A DNA stretch of 54,489 nt from CAZAQS01 sp964486825. GTDB lineage: Bacteria > Chloroflexota > Anaerolineae > Anaerolineales > UBA4823. The notes beneath the pieces are model-generated. The model did not search any database. It had not been told where the DNA came from and saw only the letters and a program-made list of their open reading frames with translations. The stretch lies in NCBI GenBank assembly GCA_964486825.1, contig CAZAQS010000004.1, positions 1 through 54,489 on the forward strand, given 5' to 3'. Positions within the stretch are counted from its first letter, which is position 1. Each line of letters opens with the position of its first letter. The translations under genes were made by a program, and so were the position numbers. This document shows positions 41,602 through 49,800 of the stretch, piece after piece.

Positions 41602-42678
41602 TTAAATATCCGGGTTGGGGATCATGAAATCCCGGATCAGGTTGGTGAGATCGTGGTAGGAGGCGATGAAGGAACGCAGGGTCCGCATGGTCGCGCCGTA
41701 GGTATCAAATTCATCAACCCTCAAACCATCTGGGTCATAAGCCTTTCTAAAATCGGGGATCTTATCGTATAGGGTATCAATGATCTTTTGATCCACAGGT
41801 TGTGCAAAGCGTTCCTTTACCTCGTAGCCTGAACCGTTATAGAACACCTGCCATTCATACGGCATCGTGATGGCCAAATCCCCTCCGACGAGCTCGCTCC
41901 AATGCAGGATATGGCGCATGGCGGCTCCAAGCAAACGGGTAGGCAAACCTCGCTCCTCGATAATCTGGTAGGCTCGCTTGAAGACAGCGATACCAGCCCA
42001 ATGGTGATATCCGGGCTCGATGGCGATCTGATCACGCTTCGCCAGCACCTGCATCCAGTCATCTGTACGTCCGATCATGATGGTATTGACGGGACTCATA
42101 CGAACGCTTTTGCCTTCCGCCTCACGACGCTTGAGCCCTCGCTGAACCGCTTCAGCAACCGCTATAGCTTGAGCGACAGTGAATGATACAGTGGCATTGA
42201 TGTTCACGCCCCGGTAGGTGGCTTCTTCGATGGCCTGGATGCCCGCTCGCGTTACAGGTATCTTTACCTGCATATTAGGGTTTAAACCCTGGAAATAGAC
42301 CGCCTGCTCCACGATCGCCTCAGCATTGCGGTAGAACTGAGGGTTGGTCTGTATTGAGAGACGGCCTTTCATCCCGTTCTCGCGCTCAAATACCGGCATG
42401 AGCATCTTCGCCCCATGGACAGCTAACTCTTCAACGACTTTCCAGGTAACTTCAACTTCTGACCAACGAGGGTTTTCCTCGATGATTTGGTACACCCGGT
42501 CTTTCCACAAATGCATCTCTTTCTTGAGTACGTAGTGAACGATGGTTGGGTTTGTGGTAGCTCCAACTGCCCCGTTCTCGAGCGCGTAGGTCAGTTCTTT
42601 CACAGAACAAGAATCGTTCCAGAAATCGGTTGGGGTTGTCGATGCCATCTGGTGTAGAGGGTTTCGGTAAGTAGTCAT
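41602..42678 (-). CDS. transaldolase family protein
   Basis: 358 aa, TIM-barrel transaldolase family. Features: the N-terminal DFWNDSCSVKELTYALENGAVGATTNPTIV (Asp and NPT motif, about residues 19-48), LSIQTNPQFYRNAEAIVEQA, the Schiff-base lysine in NMQVKIPVTRAG (about residue 140), and NINATVSFTVAQAIAVAEA. It is longer than classical TalB and could use dihydroxyacetone- or fructose-type substrates as do several transaldolase-like enzymes. SD AAGGAGAG lies before the ATG. It follows an IclR-type regulator gene on the same strand, which is the likely regulator. Confidence 0.88.
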   Translation of the reverse strand: MTTYRNPLHQMASTTPTDFWNDSCSVKELTYALENGAVGATTNPTIVHYVLKKEMHLWKDRVYQIIEENPRWSEVEVTWKVVEELAVHGAKMLMPVFERENGMKGRLSIQTNPQFYRNAEAIVEQAVYFQGLNPNMQVKIPVTRAGIQAIEEATYRGVNINATVSFTVAQAIAVAEAVQRGLKRREAEGKSVRMSPVNTIMIGRTDDWMQVLAKRDQIAIEPGYHHWAGIAVFKRAYQIIEERGLPTRLLGAAMRHILHWSELVGGDLAITMPYEWQVFYNGSGYEVKERFAQPVDQKIIDTLYDKIPDFRKAYDPDGLRVDEFDTYGATMRTLRSFIASYHDLTNLIRDFMIPNPDI

Positions 42679-42738
42679 ATGCTTCTCTCCTTTATTAGAT
42701 TTGGAAAGGATTATTGTTATTTGGTTACGCAGAATATT

Positions 42739-43578
42739 TCAAAACCGAATCCATGTAGTTTGATTTTTCCCACGGAAGCCTAATTCCCGGGAAAAGCGCT
42801 TTGCCGCATCCAGTACAACACGCCCTAACTCGGTAACATGCTCTGGGTCATAACGTGTGGAAAGGCCGCTCAGGCTAATGGAGGCTACCACACGACCGGT
42901 ATGATCGTAGACGGGAGAGCCAACTGCCGCGATTCCCAAATTGACGTCGTTCATGCTAACGACATAGCCCTGCTTACGAGTTTTCTCGACGTCCTCCTGG
43001 AGCTGGTCCAGCGTGTGGATCGTATGCCTTGTAAGCGCGGGTAAGCCGGTGCGAGCAGCATATTCAGCTAACTCTGCAGGACTCCAATCCGCCAACAAAG
43101 CTCGTGGAGCCCCCCCACAGTGAAGGGGCTGTTTCCCTCCTACCCGTAGAGAAAAGATATTTACTTCTCTCTGGCTTTCCACTCGCTCCACACATAGAGC
43201 CTCATCCCCCTCGCGGACGCATAAAAAACCGGATTCGTTGGTGAGCTCAACCATCTCCTTCAGGTAGGGCAAAGCTACCCGGCGCACCCCCATCTGGCTT
43301 TGGAAATAATAACCCAGCTCAAAGAGCTTAACGCCTAAAGCGTACTTCCTGGAGCCTGCAGAGCGCCTTACGAAACCTCGCTCCTCCAGCGTGGACAGAA
43401 GCCGGTAGGCGGTAGCTTTGTTCAGGTTTAGCAGCTCAGCAAGACGCGATAGTCCAATTTCTGGGCCATGTTCAAGAAACACCTCTAACAGGTCCAATGC
43501 CCTCTGGACGGATTGTACGCCCCCTATGCCCTCCTTATTATTTCCCGATCTACTTTCTTGCCTCGTCTTTTGTTCCAT
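42739..43578 (-). CDS. IclR-family transcriptional regulator
   Basis: 279 aa from ATG 43578; ATG 43587 (three more residues) lies inside the operator-like dyad. N-terminal winged helix (VQSVQRALDLLEVFLEHGPEIGLSRLAELLNLNKATAYRLLSTLEERGFV, recognition helix around NKATAYRLL) and C-terminal effector domain (LKEMVELTNESGFLCVREGDEALCVERVES, LHCGGAPRALLADW, GIAAVGSPVYDHTGRVVASISLSG). The effector is unknown. It probably controls itself and the downstream transaldolase. Confidence 0.92.
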   Translation of the reverse strand: MEQKTRQESRSGNNKEGIGGVQSVQRALDLLEVFLEHGPEIGLSRLAELLNLNKATAYRLLSTLEERGFVRRSAGSRKYALGVKLFELGYYFQSQMGVRRVALPYLKEMVELTNESGFLCVREGDEALCVERVESQREVNIFSLRVGGKQPLHCGGAPRALLADWSPAELAEYAARTGLPALTRHTIHTLDQLQEDVEKTRKQGYVVSMNDVNLGIAAVGSPVYDHTGRVVASISLSGLSTRYDPEHVTELGRVVLDAAKRFSRELGFRGKNQTTWIRF

Positions 43579-43582
43579 ATGT

Positions 43583-43615
43583 TTCATAATATGAACCGGT
43601 GGTTTGTATTATGAA
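43583..43615. promoter_or_regulatory. 33-bp dyad, candidate IclR operator overlapping the -10 box
   Basis: Arms TTCATAATA (43583-43591) and TATTATGAA (43607-43615) plus inner arms AACC (43594-43597) and GGTT (43601-43604) share one centre at 43599; only the TG/TG pairs between them mismatch. A TATTAT box on the minus strand (43591-43586) lies within the proximal arm, 7 nt before ATG 43578. Binding here would block transcription, a layout typical of IclR autoregulation. Confidence 0.65.
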
Positions 43616-43675
43616 TATTTTAGCTGAATTTCCTCCTCGTGTCAACTTTGTGAAATTTGGAAGGGATAAGAAAAT

Positions 43676-43699
43676 CCGCAGGGCCTTTATACCCTGCGG
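43676..43699 (-). terminator. intrinsic terminator after gyrB
   Basis: CCGCAGGG (43676-43683) pairs with CCCTGCGG (43692-43699), 8 bp with an 8-nt loop. Outer GAAATTTG/CAAATTTC (43652-43659/43702-43709) can extend it. On the minus strand the stem is followed by ATTTTCTTATC. It separates gyrB from the iclR gene. Confidence 0.8.
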
Positions 43700-43735
43700 A
43701 ACAAATTTCAAACTCTAACGCCTACACAACACGTT

Positions 43736-45658
43736 TTACACATCCAGATTGCGAACATCCCTGGCGTGGGTGGTGATGAAACGCCGGCGGGGCGGCACAG
43801 CTGAGCCCATCAGCATATCGAAGGTGCGGTCCGCCTCCGCCGCGTCCTCGATCGATACCAGCAGCAAGGTACGGTTGGCGGGATCCATGGTCGTCTCCCA
43901 GAGCTGTTGAGGGTTCATCTCGCCCAAGCCTTTATATCGGGAAATGGAGGCTTTATCTGCTGAGTTGCCCATCTCCTTGAGAATCCTGTCTTTTTCAGCC
44001 TCGGTATAGGCATATTGCATCTGCTTTTTGTTCTCTATTTTATACAGAGGTGGTTGTGCGATGAACAGGTGGCCTTCTTCGATGAGCGGCTGCATATAGC
44101 GGAAGAAAAATGTCAGGAGCAAAGTACGGATATGGCTGCCATCTACATCCGCATCGGTCATGATGATGATGCGACCATAGCGCAAGCCGGATAGGTCGAA
44201 GCTATCCCCGATACCGGTACCCAGAGCTGAGATCAAGGCTTTAACTTCATTGCTGGCCAGGATTTTATCCAGACGAGCCCTCTCTGTATTGAGGATCTTG
44301 CCGCGCAAGGGTAGGATAGCTTGAAAGTGCCGGTCACGGCCTTGTTTTGCGCTCCCACCGGCGCTGTCCCCCTCAACGATATACAGCTCGGTCTTCTCCG
44401 GGTCACGCTCTGAGCAGTCAGCCAGCTTACCAGGCAGCGTCAGGCTTTCCAGGGCTGACTTACGGATAACCAGGTCACGCGCCTTGCGAGCTGCGTCACG
44501 CGCCCGGGCAGAGGTCAGGCATTTCTGGACGATCGAACGACCGGCAGAGGGGTTTTCTTCAAGGAAAGTGCTGAAGGCCTCTCCAACTACCTGGGCCGTC
44601 ATGGTTTGCACTTCCGCGTTCATCAGCTTCACCTTGGTCTGGCTTTCAAACTGGGGGTCTGGATGTTTGATGCTGATGATGCCAGTTAGGCCTTCGCGGG
44701 TATCCTCGCCGCTGAAGTTGGCTTCCGCCTCTTTTAGCAATCCGGTCCGGCGGGCGTAATCATTGATGATGCGAGTAATGGCGGCTCGCAACCCGGTGAG
44801 ATGCGTCCCTCCATCTACAGTATTGATGGTATTGGCAAAAGAATACACTGATTCTGCATAAGCATCTGTATACTGGATGGCTGCATCGATCGTGATGCCA
44901 TCCATCTCCCTCTCCACGTGCATGACAGGATGTAGCACGTTCCGGTTCCGGTTTAAGTAGCGGACGAAGGAGGTAATCCCACCCTCGAAATAGAAGGTCA
45001 TCTCACGTTGGACGCGTTCATCCGCAAAATGGATCGTCACCCCCCTGGTAACAAAAGCCATCTCACGGAAACGTTGTACCAGCGTGTCGAAGCGGTAATC
45101 CAATTCCCCTTTGAATATCTCGCTATCGTAGCGGAAAGTGGTATGGGTTCCCGTTATTGATGGATCGACCTTACCCACCTCCTGGACGGGGGTAACCGGA
45201 TAGCCACGCTCATAACGTTGGTAATATACCTTCCCTTCGCGCCTTACGTTGACCTCACACCACTCGGATAAGGCATTAACTGCCGAGACGCCTACACCAT
45301 GCAAGCCACCCGAGACTTTATAGCTGCCTCCGCCGAACTTGCCCCCCGCATGCAGGACGGTCATGACCACCTCCAGGGCGGATTTTTTCATTTGGGGGTG
45401 CAAGTCTACAGGGATTCCCCGCCCGTTATCAATAACGGATACGCTCCGGTCAGGATGAATGCGTATCTCGATCCGGTCACAGGAACCCGCCAGGGCTTCA
45501 TCGATTGAGTTATCGACGACTTCGTAAACCAGGTGGTGTAATGCTCTAACGTCCGTGCCACCCACGTACATACCGGGGCGCCTGCGAACGGCTTCCAGGC
45601 CTTCCAGTACCTGGATATCTTTAGCGTCATAAGAAGAAGGGCTGATAACTCGCGCCAC
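43736..45658 (-). CDS. gyrB: DNA gyrase subunit B
   Basis: 640 aa from GTG 45658 (SD TTGGAGGTTT). GHKL ATPase: EVVDNSIDEALAG (about residues 46-58), VIDNGRGIPV, GGKFGGGSYKVSGGLHGVGVSAVNALS. Transducer domain, then TOPRIM (ELYIVEGDSAGGSAKQGRDRHFQAILPLRGKILN, about residues 415-448; DADVDGSHIRTLLL) and a C-terminal tail PPRRRFITTHARDVRNLDV typical of GyrB. Full length of the short GyrB class. gyrA is not adjacent. ParE is the alternative but is usually recognised by a different tail. Confidence 0.95.
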   Translation of the reverse strand: MARVISPSSYDAKDIQVLEGLEAVRRRPGMYVGGTDVRALHHLVYEVVDNSIDEALAGSCDRIEIRIHPDRSVSVIDNGRGIPVDLHPQMKKSALEVVMTVLHAGGKFGGGSYKVSGGLHGVGVSAVNALSEWCEVNVRREGKVYYQRYERGYPVTPVQEVGKVDPSITGTHTTFRYDSEIFKGELDYRFDTLVQRFREMAFVTRGVTIHFADERVQREMTFYFEGGITSFVRYLNRNRNVLHPVMHVEREMDGITIDAAIQYTDAYAESVYSFANTINTVDGGTHLTGLRAAITRIINDYARRTGLLKEAEANFSGEDTREGLTGIISIKHPDPQFESQTKVKLMNAEVQTMTAQVVGEAFSTFLEENPSAGRSIVQKCLTSARARDAARKARDLVIRKSALESLTLPGKLADCSERDPEKTELYIVEGDSAGGSAKQGRDRHFQAILPLRGKILNTERARLDKILASNEVKALISALGTGIGDSFDLSGLRYGRIIIMTDADVDGSHIRTLLLTFFFRYMQPLIEEGHLFIAQPPLYKIENKKQMQYAYTEAEKDRILKEMGNSADKASISRYKGLGEMNPQQLWETTMDPANRTLLLVSIEDAAEADRTFDMLMGSAVPPRRRFITTHARDVRNLDV

Positions 45659-45763
45659 GAATAAACCTCCAAACTAAATCTTGATTTCTATCCTCAAGTC
45701 GAGCGGAGCTACGGTTCTTATCAATCAAGTCTTTCAGGAAAATAAAAACCGGCTTCTAGAGTT

Positions 45764-46783
45764 TTAGGATAGGCTCTTGGGTTGAACCGTTGAAAGCTGG
45801 TTCCAATGGGCATATACCCGTTGAACCCAGCGATCAGCGTTCCGATAATAAACAAAGGTAGCAGAAAGTAAACCGGTGGTTACAAACGCATGGCCAAAAA
45901 TTCCGACCAGGGTGAACCAGGAGTGCTCAGCAGGGATCCTCCATAAAATATCCATTCCCTGGCTTAGGGTGAGCACTGCCAGAAACAACATCCCAGTTGA
46001 GGGAAGCGTCATGCGCGTCAGTGTCAGGCTCTTCTTCACGGAGACAAGCATTGTGCTCCCATAAGCGAAAATACCATGCGCCGAAAGCAGCAACGGAAAA
46101 ATCAGCCACATCATGCCTGCTAAAAAGAGCAAGAGAGATATACGACTCAGCGCCGGGCTGGTTATTACGAGTGCAGAGATAATACAGCTAGCCGGTATGC
46201 TCACCGCAATTACCAGGACAACCCATAAAAGCGCCAGGAGTATGACCTGAACAGACACCCGCGGCCACTTCTTGAGCACTGAAACCCAATTTACCTGGTT
46301 GGATAAGGCAGCCTCGGCAACGCCTAAATAATAAAGGCTTCCAATCACCAACCCAATTACTGTAAGGATCAGGCTGATTCCGGCCACATCCAGGATGGAT
46401 GGCAGATACAGGGTATAGGGCTCGCCTCCACCGGGGATTACTGTAGGAAGGCGGGATGCCATCAGGCTGGTTATCCCTACCGGGTAGGATCTCAGCAGGG
46501 CAAACAAGTTCATATTCTCGCCGAAATAATTCCACAGCTCCTGGTTAGACTGGATAAATTCTGCTGATCCTGCCGTGCCAGAGCCAGAAAACGCAGCCAT
46601 CTGGCGCCAATATTCATTAATTACCCGCCCGATATTTAAATGTGGCCCCAGCCAGAGCAGAAGGTCGAGGGCAACTGGGAAAAGGATCAGACTAACACTA
46701 CGAGTGATAGCATCAAAACCAGCCAGTAAGGAGGCCACCAGGCTAGGTGGGGGTGGTAATTCGGTAAGCTTGTTTGCTTTCAT
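45764..46783 (-). CDS. multi-pass membrane protein of unknown function
   Basis: 339 aa from ATG 46783 (MKANKLTELPPPPSLVASLLAGFDAI); in-frame ATGs at 46804 and 46822 are alternatives, none with a clear SD. About six hydrophobic segments, with a polar extracytoplasmic region between the first two (about residues 50-120, containing a GGGEPY turn). No recognised motif. The N-terminal proline run followed by an amphipathic helix resembles other membrane proteins with DUF-type annotation. It lies upstream of gyrB on the same strand, about 105 bp away. Confidence 0.7.
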   Translation of the reverse strand: MKANKLTELPPPPSLVASLLAGFDAITRSVSLILFPVALDLLLWLGPHLNIGRVINEYWRQMAAFSGSGTAGSAEFIQSNQELWNYFGENMNLFALLRSYPVGITSLMASRLPTVIPGGGEPYTLYLPSILDVAGISLILTVIGLVIGSLYYLGVAEAALSNQVNWVSVLKKWPRVSVQVILLALLWVVLVIAVSIPASCIISALVITSPALSRISLLLFLAGMMWLIFPLLLSAHGIFAYGSTMLVSVKKSLTLTRMTLPSTGMLFLAVLTLSQGMDILWRIPAEHSWFTLVGIFGHAFVTTGLLSATFVYYRNADRWVQRVYAHWNQLSTVQPKSLS

Positions 46784-47027
46784 GATATCAAGTAATTTTA
46801 CCATATGGAGAAATATGCACAAAAATATAACAGTTGCATGAGCTAGAAGCAGTCCAGTTGATTAGTTATGTGAAATACTTTGCAATTAGGGATCTTTATG
46901 CTAAACTTTCATTGTCATGGAATCCTTTAAAGAAAGGAATCATCAACAGAGATTCCAAACCAATCAAACAGAAAACTCAGGTATAATGTACCCGAAAATC
47001 GGACGTAATTTATTACGACGAGTATTA

Positions 47028-47056
47028 TTGACAATTTCAGCCGAACCAACTATCAT
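47028..47056 (+). promoter_or_regulatory. sigma-70-type promoter of the liv operon
   Basis: TTGACA (47028-47033, perfect) is separated by 17 bp from TATCAT (47051-47056, 5 of 6). Transcription would start about 47063, which leaves a leader of about 330 nt before livJ. Confidence 0.8.
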
Positions 47057-47062
47057 ACCTGC

Positions 47063-47274
47063 CCAATAGCTGCGGATGCAACTATTGGAGGTTTAGTAAT
47101 CTTTATCTCTCCTTGTACCAGAAACATTAAAATATAAAAATCAGTATTGCCTTCACACCTAAGTTCAACCGGAGCGCGATTTCCAGAGTTGATGACACCT
47201 AAAGCGATGAGCATGGATACAGGGGCAGCTTGCATACACTAAGTTGCTACTTCATTGGTAAGATGAAGGGAGGT
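47063..47274 (+). promoter_or_regulatory. long leader of the liv operon: 5' hairpin and isolated SD-like motif
   Basis: CCAATAG (47063-47069) pairs with CTATTGG (47082-47088) exactly at the predicted RNA 5' end. Near the other end an SD-like GGTAAGATGAAGGGAGGT (47257-47274) resembles AGTAAGAGAAAGGAGGT (1016-1032) in the leader of the BMP operon, again with no usable start codon behind it (the overlapping ATG at 47276 gives only 11 codons and is too close). True translation starts 119 nt further on at livJ with its own SD (AGGAGAT). Regulatory role is inference. Confidence 0.45.
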
Positions 47275-47392
47275 GATGATTCGGCATTCAAAGACAATTC
47301 AAGCTAGTTAGACAAAACATAATGGATGCGCCTGCTTTTCATACCGGCAGGCAATTACCAACCCACACTTGTTCTATTAGGAGATAGAGAAG

Positions 47393-48604
47393 ATGAAATT
47401 GCGTACAATCCTTTCCGTAATCCTCATGCTGGCAGTACTGCTGTCTGCCTGCGCGCAACAACCCGCTGCAACTCCTGCGCCCGAGGAACCAGCCGCGCCC
47501 GCACAACCGGAGCCAGAAGAACCTGCTGCCCCTCCAGCATCTACTGAGGGCGCTCTTCGAGTCGCCATCCTGGCGCCGTTAAGTGGGCCTGTGCCAACCT
47601 TTGGCGTTTCTACTCGCGATGGCGCCATCCTGGCTATCGAAGAATGGAATGCCAGGGGTGGTGTACTCGGTCGACAGATTGAATACATCGTGGAAGACAG
47701 CCAGTGCACCCCTGGGCCTGCCGTCAACGCTGCGAATAAAGTAATCGAGCAGGATGGCGTTCACTATATCATCGGTGAAGTATGCTCCAGCGCCTCCATT
47801 CCTATCTCGGAAATCACTGAAGAGAGAGGCATCCTCCAGATCAGCCCCACTTCCACCAACGTTGATGTAACTCTTAAAGCCGATGGCAGCACCAAGGAAT
47901 ATGTCTTCCGGGCCTGCTTCATCGACCCGTTCCAGGGCCTGGTAATGGCTCAGTTTGCTCTCGATCAGGGACACCAAACAGCCTTCGTCCTTTTCGACCA
48001 GGGCAACGACTATGTGCTCGGCCTGGCTGAAAATTTCATTGAGAACTTCGAGGCTGGCGGCGGTACCATCGTTGGCAGGGAATCTTACACCGGCCAGGAT
48101 ACGGATTTCTCCGCTAGCCTGACCAAAGTAGCTGACTCCAACGCCGATGTGCTGTACGTTCCCGATTACTACAACATCCTGAACCTGGTCGGTGCTCAGG
48201 CCAAGGAAAGGGGCATCACGGCCGTCCTGATGGGTGGTGACGGATGGGACTCCGCCGACCTGGATCGAGCCGCGGTAGATGGTGGCTACTACTCCAACCA
48301 CTACTCGCCCTTCGACACCCGCCCGATCGTCCAGGACTGGGTGGTCAACTACGAGGCTCGTTTCGGAGCGGTTCCTGACGCTCTGGCCACCCTGGCTTAC
48401 GATGCCGCTAACCTGCTGCTTGCATCGATCGAAAGCGCCGGTGTGGATGATCCATCTGTGGTGAAGGACGCCATGGCAGCCATTGAGTACGAAGCTGTCT
48501 CAGGTACAATCACCTTCGATGAATTCCACAACCCCATCAAGGCTGCAGCCGTGCTGCAAGTGCAAGATGGTGAAATACTCTTTGTAGAGAGCGTTGCTCC
48601 ATAA
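47393..48604 (+). CDS. livJ: Liv-type (branched-chain amino acid/amide) ABC transporter binding lipoprotein
   Basis: 403 aa. Lipobox LSAC (about residues 17-20), a P/A/E-rich linker (PAATPAPEEPAAPAQPEPEEP), then the type I periplasmic binding fold of LivJ/amide-binding proteins: VAILAPLSGPVPTFGVSTRDGAILAIEEWNARGG near the beginning, EVCSSASIPISEI, and AFVLFDQGNDYVLGLAENF mid-protein. The ligand may be branched-chain or other amino acids, or short amides/urea; the binding residues do not settle it. SD AGGAGAT. First gene of the operon. Confidence 0.9.
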   Translation: MKLRTILSVILMLAVLLSACAQQPAATPAPEEPAAPAQPEPEEPAAPPASTEGALRVAILAPLSGPVPTFGVSTRDGAILAIEEWNARGGVLGRQIEYIVEDSQCTPGPAVNAANKVIEQDGVHYIIGEVCSSASIPISEITEERGILQISPTSTNVDVTLKADGSTKEYVFRACFIDPFQGLVMAQFALDQGHQTAFVLFDQGNDYVLGLAENFIENFEAGGGTIVGRESYTGQDTDFSASLTKVADSNADVLYVPDYYNILNLVGAQAKERGITAVLMGGDGWDSADLDRAAVDGGYYSNHYSPFDTRPIVQDWVVNYEARFGAVPDALATLAYDAANLLLASIESAGVDDPSVVKDAMAAIEYEAVSGTITFDEFHNPIKAAAVLQVQDGEILFVESVAP

Positions 48605-48622
48605 CCATATTCGTTACTACTT

Positions 48623-48646
48623 GGGGGCGGTCAATAGACCGCCCCC
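48623..48646 (+). terminator. stable intercistronic hairpin between livJ and livH
   Basis: GGGGGCGGTC (48623-48632) pairs with GACCGCCCCC (48637-48646), loop AATA, 10 bp. It is followed by TATCTT only, so probably a partial terminator or a 3' exonuclease barrier that raises the binding protein level. The BMP operon has an equivalent hairpin in the same position. Confidence 0.65.
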
Positions 48647-48668
48647 TATCTTAAGAATTAGGTGATCC

Positions 48669-49796
48669 ATGACCTCTTTGACTGCCCAACCTCCAGCGAG
48701 ATCTCTTTTAGATGTGGTGGTTCAGAAACGATTAATCGGAAAAGCCTTCTTCATCGCCATCGGTCTATTCGCTGCATACCGAATCGCCATCGCAATCCAG
48801 GCTAATCCGACGCTATTTTTACAGCAGGTTATCAACGGCTTGCAGTTGGGCTTTGTTTACGCCTTAATCGCTCTGGGTTATACAATGGTGTACGGCATTG
48901 TAAGGCTGATCAACTTTGCTCACGGGGATGTCTTCATGGTAGGCGCCTTTGTCAGCTACTTCGCCATCAGCCGTGTGCGACTGCACCTGTGGCTGGGGGC
49001 GCTGGCGCCAAACTTGCCTGAAGGGTTGATCATCGGTGTAGGCTCAATTACTGTTGTGCTTCTCTCCATGGTTGTCTGCGCCTGGCTGGCGTTCACGATT
49101 GAGCGTATTGCTTATAAACCGCTGCGCAATGCGCCCCGTATCGCTGCCTTGATCACCGCTATCGGTGTTTCATTCTTTCTGGAATACTTCGGCGCGCTCC
49201 AATTCGTATTCACACCAAACTTTATCACTTACCAAAGGCCATTTGGGGTGGAGACATGGTCCCTGGGGCCAGATGGGTTGGCTGTTCTCCAACCAGGTGT
49301 TGCTCCTCCAGCCGGCAGCGTCATTTTCTCAAATATCGCAGTGATTATCATCCTGGCTTCGATTTTACTGCTTCTGGGGCTGAACTATATCGTTCGGAGG
49401 ACAAAGATAGGTAAAGCGATGCGGGCAGCTGCTTACGACAAGCCCACCGCCCGCTTGATGGGCATCAACGTCAACGGTATTATCTCGATTACTTTTGCCA
49501 TCGGCGCTTCGCTGGCAGGCGCAGGCGGCATGTTATATGCGATCGCGTATCCCAGTATCGTTTTCTGGATGGGACTCCTTCCTGGCTTGAAAGCTTTCGT
49601 GGCGGCTGTCTTAGGGGGTATCGGCAGCATCCCGGGCGCTTTAGTAGGTTCGCTGATCATGGGGCAAGCCGAAGTGCTCAGCGCAGGCTATATATCGACT
49701 CCAATGCGAGATGCGATTGCCTTTACTATCCTTATTATCGTGCTCCTGGTAAAGCCGACCGGTTTGTTTGGCGAACCCTCGACCGAAAAGGCGTAG
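48669..49796 (+). CDS. livH: Liv-type ABC transporter permease LivH
   Basis: 375 aa with about nine membrane helices. LivH signatures: LQLGFVYALIALGYTMVYGIVRLINFAHGDVFMVGAF (about residues 56-92), the cytosolic coupling motif GKAMRAAAYDKPTARLMGINV (about 247-267), and VAAVLGGIGSIPGALVGSLIMG (about 312-333). The cytoplasmic N-terminal extension of about 25 residues is longer than in Escherichia coli LivH. Its stop is followed 4 bp later by livM. Confidence 0.93.
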   Translation: MTSLTAQPPARSLLDVVVQKRLIGKAFFIAIGLFAAYRIAIAIQANPTLFLQQVINGLQLGFVYALIALGYTMVYGIVRLINFAHGDVFMVGAFVSYFAISRVRLHLWLGALAPNLPEGLIIGVGSITVVLLSMVVCAWLAFTIERIAYKPLRNAPRIAALITAIGVSFFLEYFGALQFVFTPNFITYQRPFGVETWSLGPDGLAVLQPGVAPPAGSVIFSNIAVIIILASILLLLGLNYIVRRTKIGKAMRAAAYDKPTARLMGINVNGIISITFAIGASLAGAGGMLYAIAYPSIVFWMGLLPGLKAFVAAVLGGIGSIPGALVGSLIMGQAEVLSAGYISTPMRDAIAFTILIIVLLVKPTGLFGEPSTEKA

Positions 49797-49800
49797 AGCT

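Larger units (their letters stand above)
46823..47392 (+). other. 570-bp A+T-rich divergent region with Liv operon promoter and leader
   Basis: Between the membrane protein (-) and the Liv binding-protein gene (+). It contains a small nested set of possible hairpins (CCTTT/AAAGG at 46924-46937 overlapping GGAATC/GATTCC at 46936-46956), an isolated TATAAT (46982-46987) and the strong promoter described separately. No protein gene is supported. Confidence 0.6.

Noticed and set aside
43736..45658. ParE (topoisomerase IV) instead of GyrB
   Set aside because: The C-terminal tail and TOPRIM region read as GyrB; no parC is adjacent.
47053..47235. 60-codon minus-strand frame in the liv leader
   Set aside because: No Shine-Dalgarno, lies inside the transcribed leader region in antisense, and no recognisable protein pattern.
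47276..47311. 11-codon leader peptide behind the SD-like motif in the liv leader
   Set aside because: The SD-like motif is only about 2 nt from this ATG, too close for normal initiation, and the peptide has no regulatory codon run.
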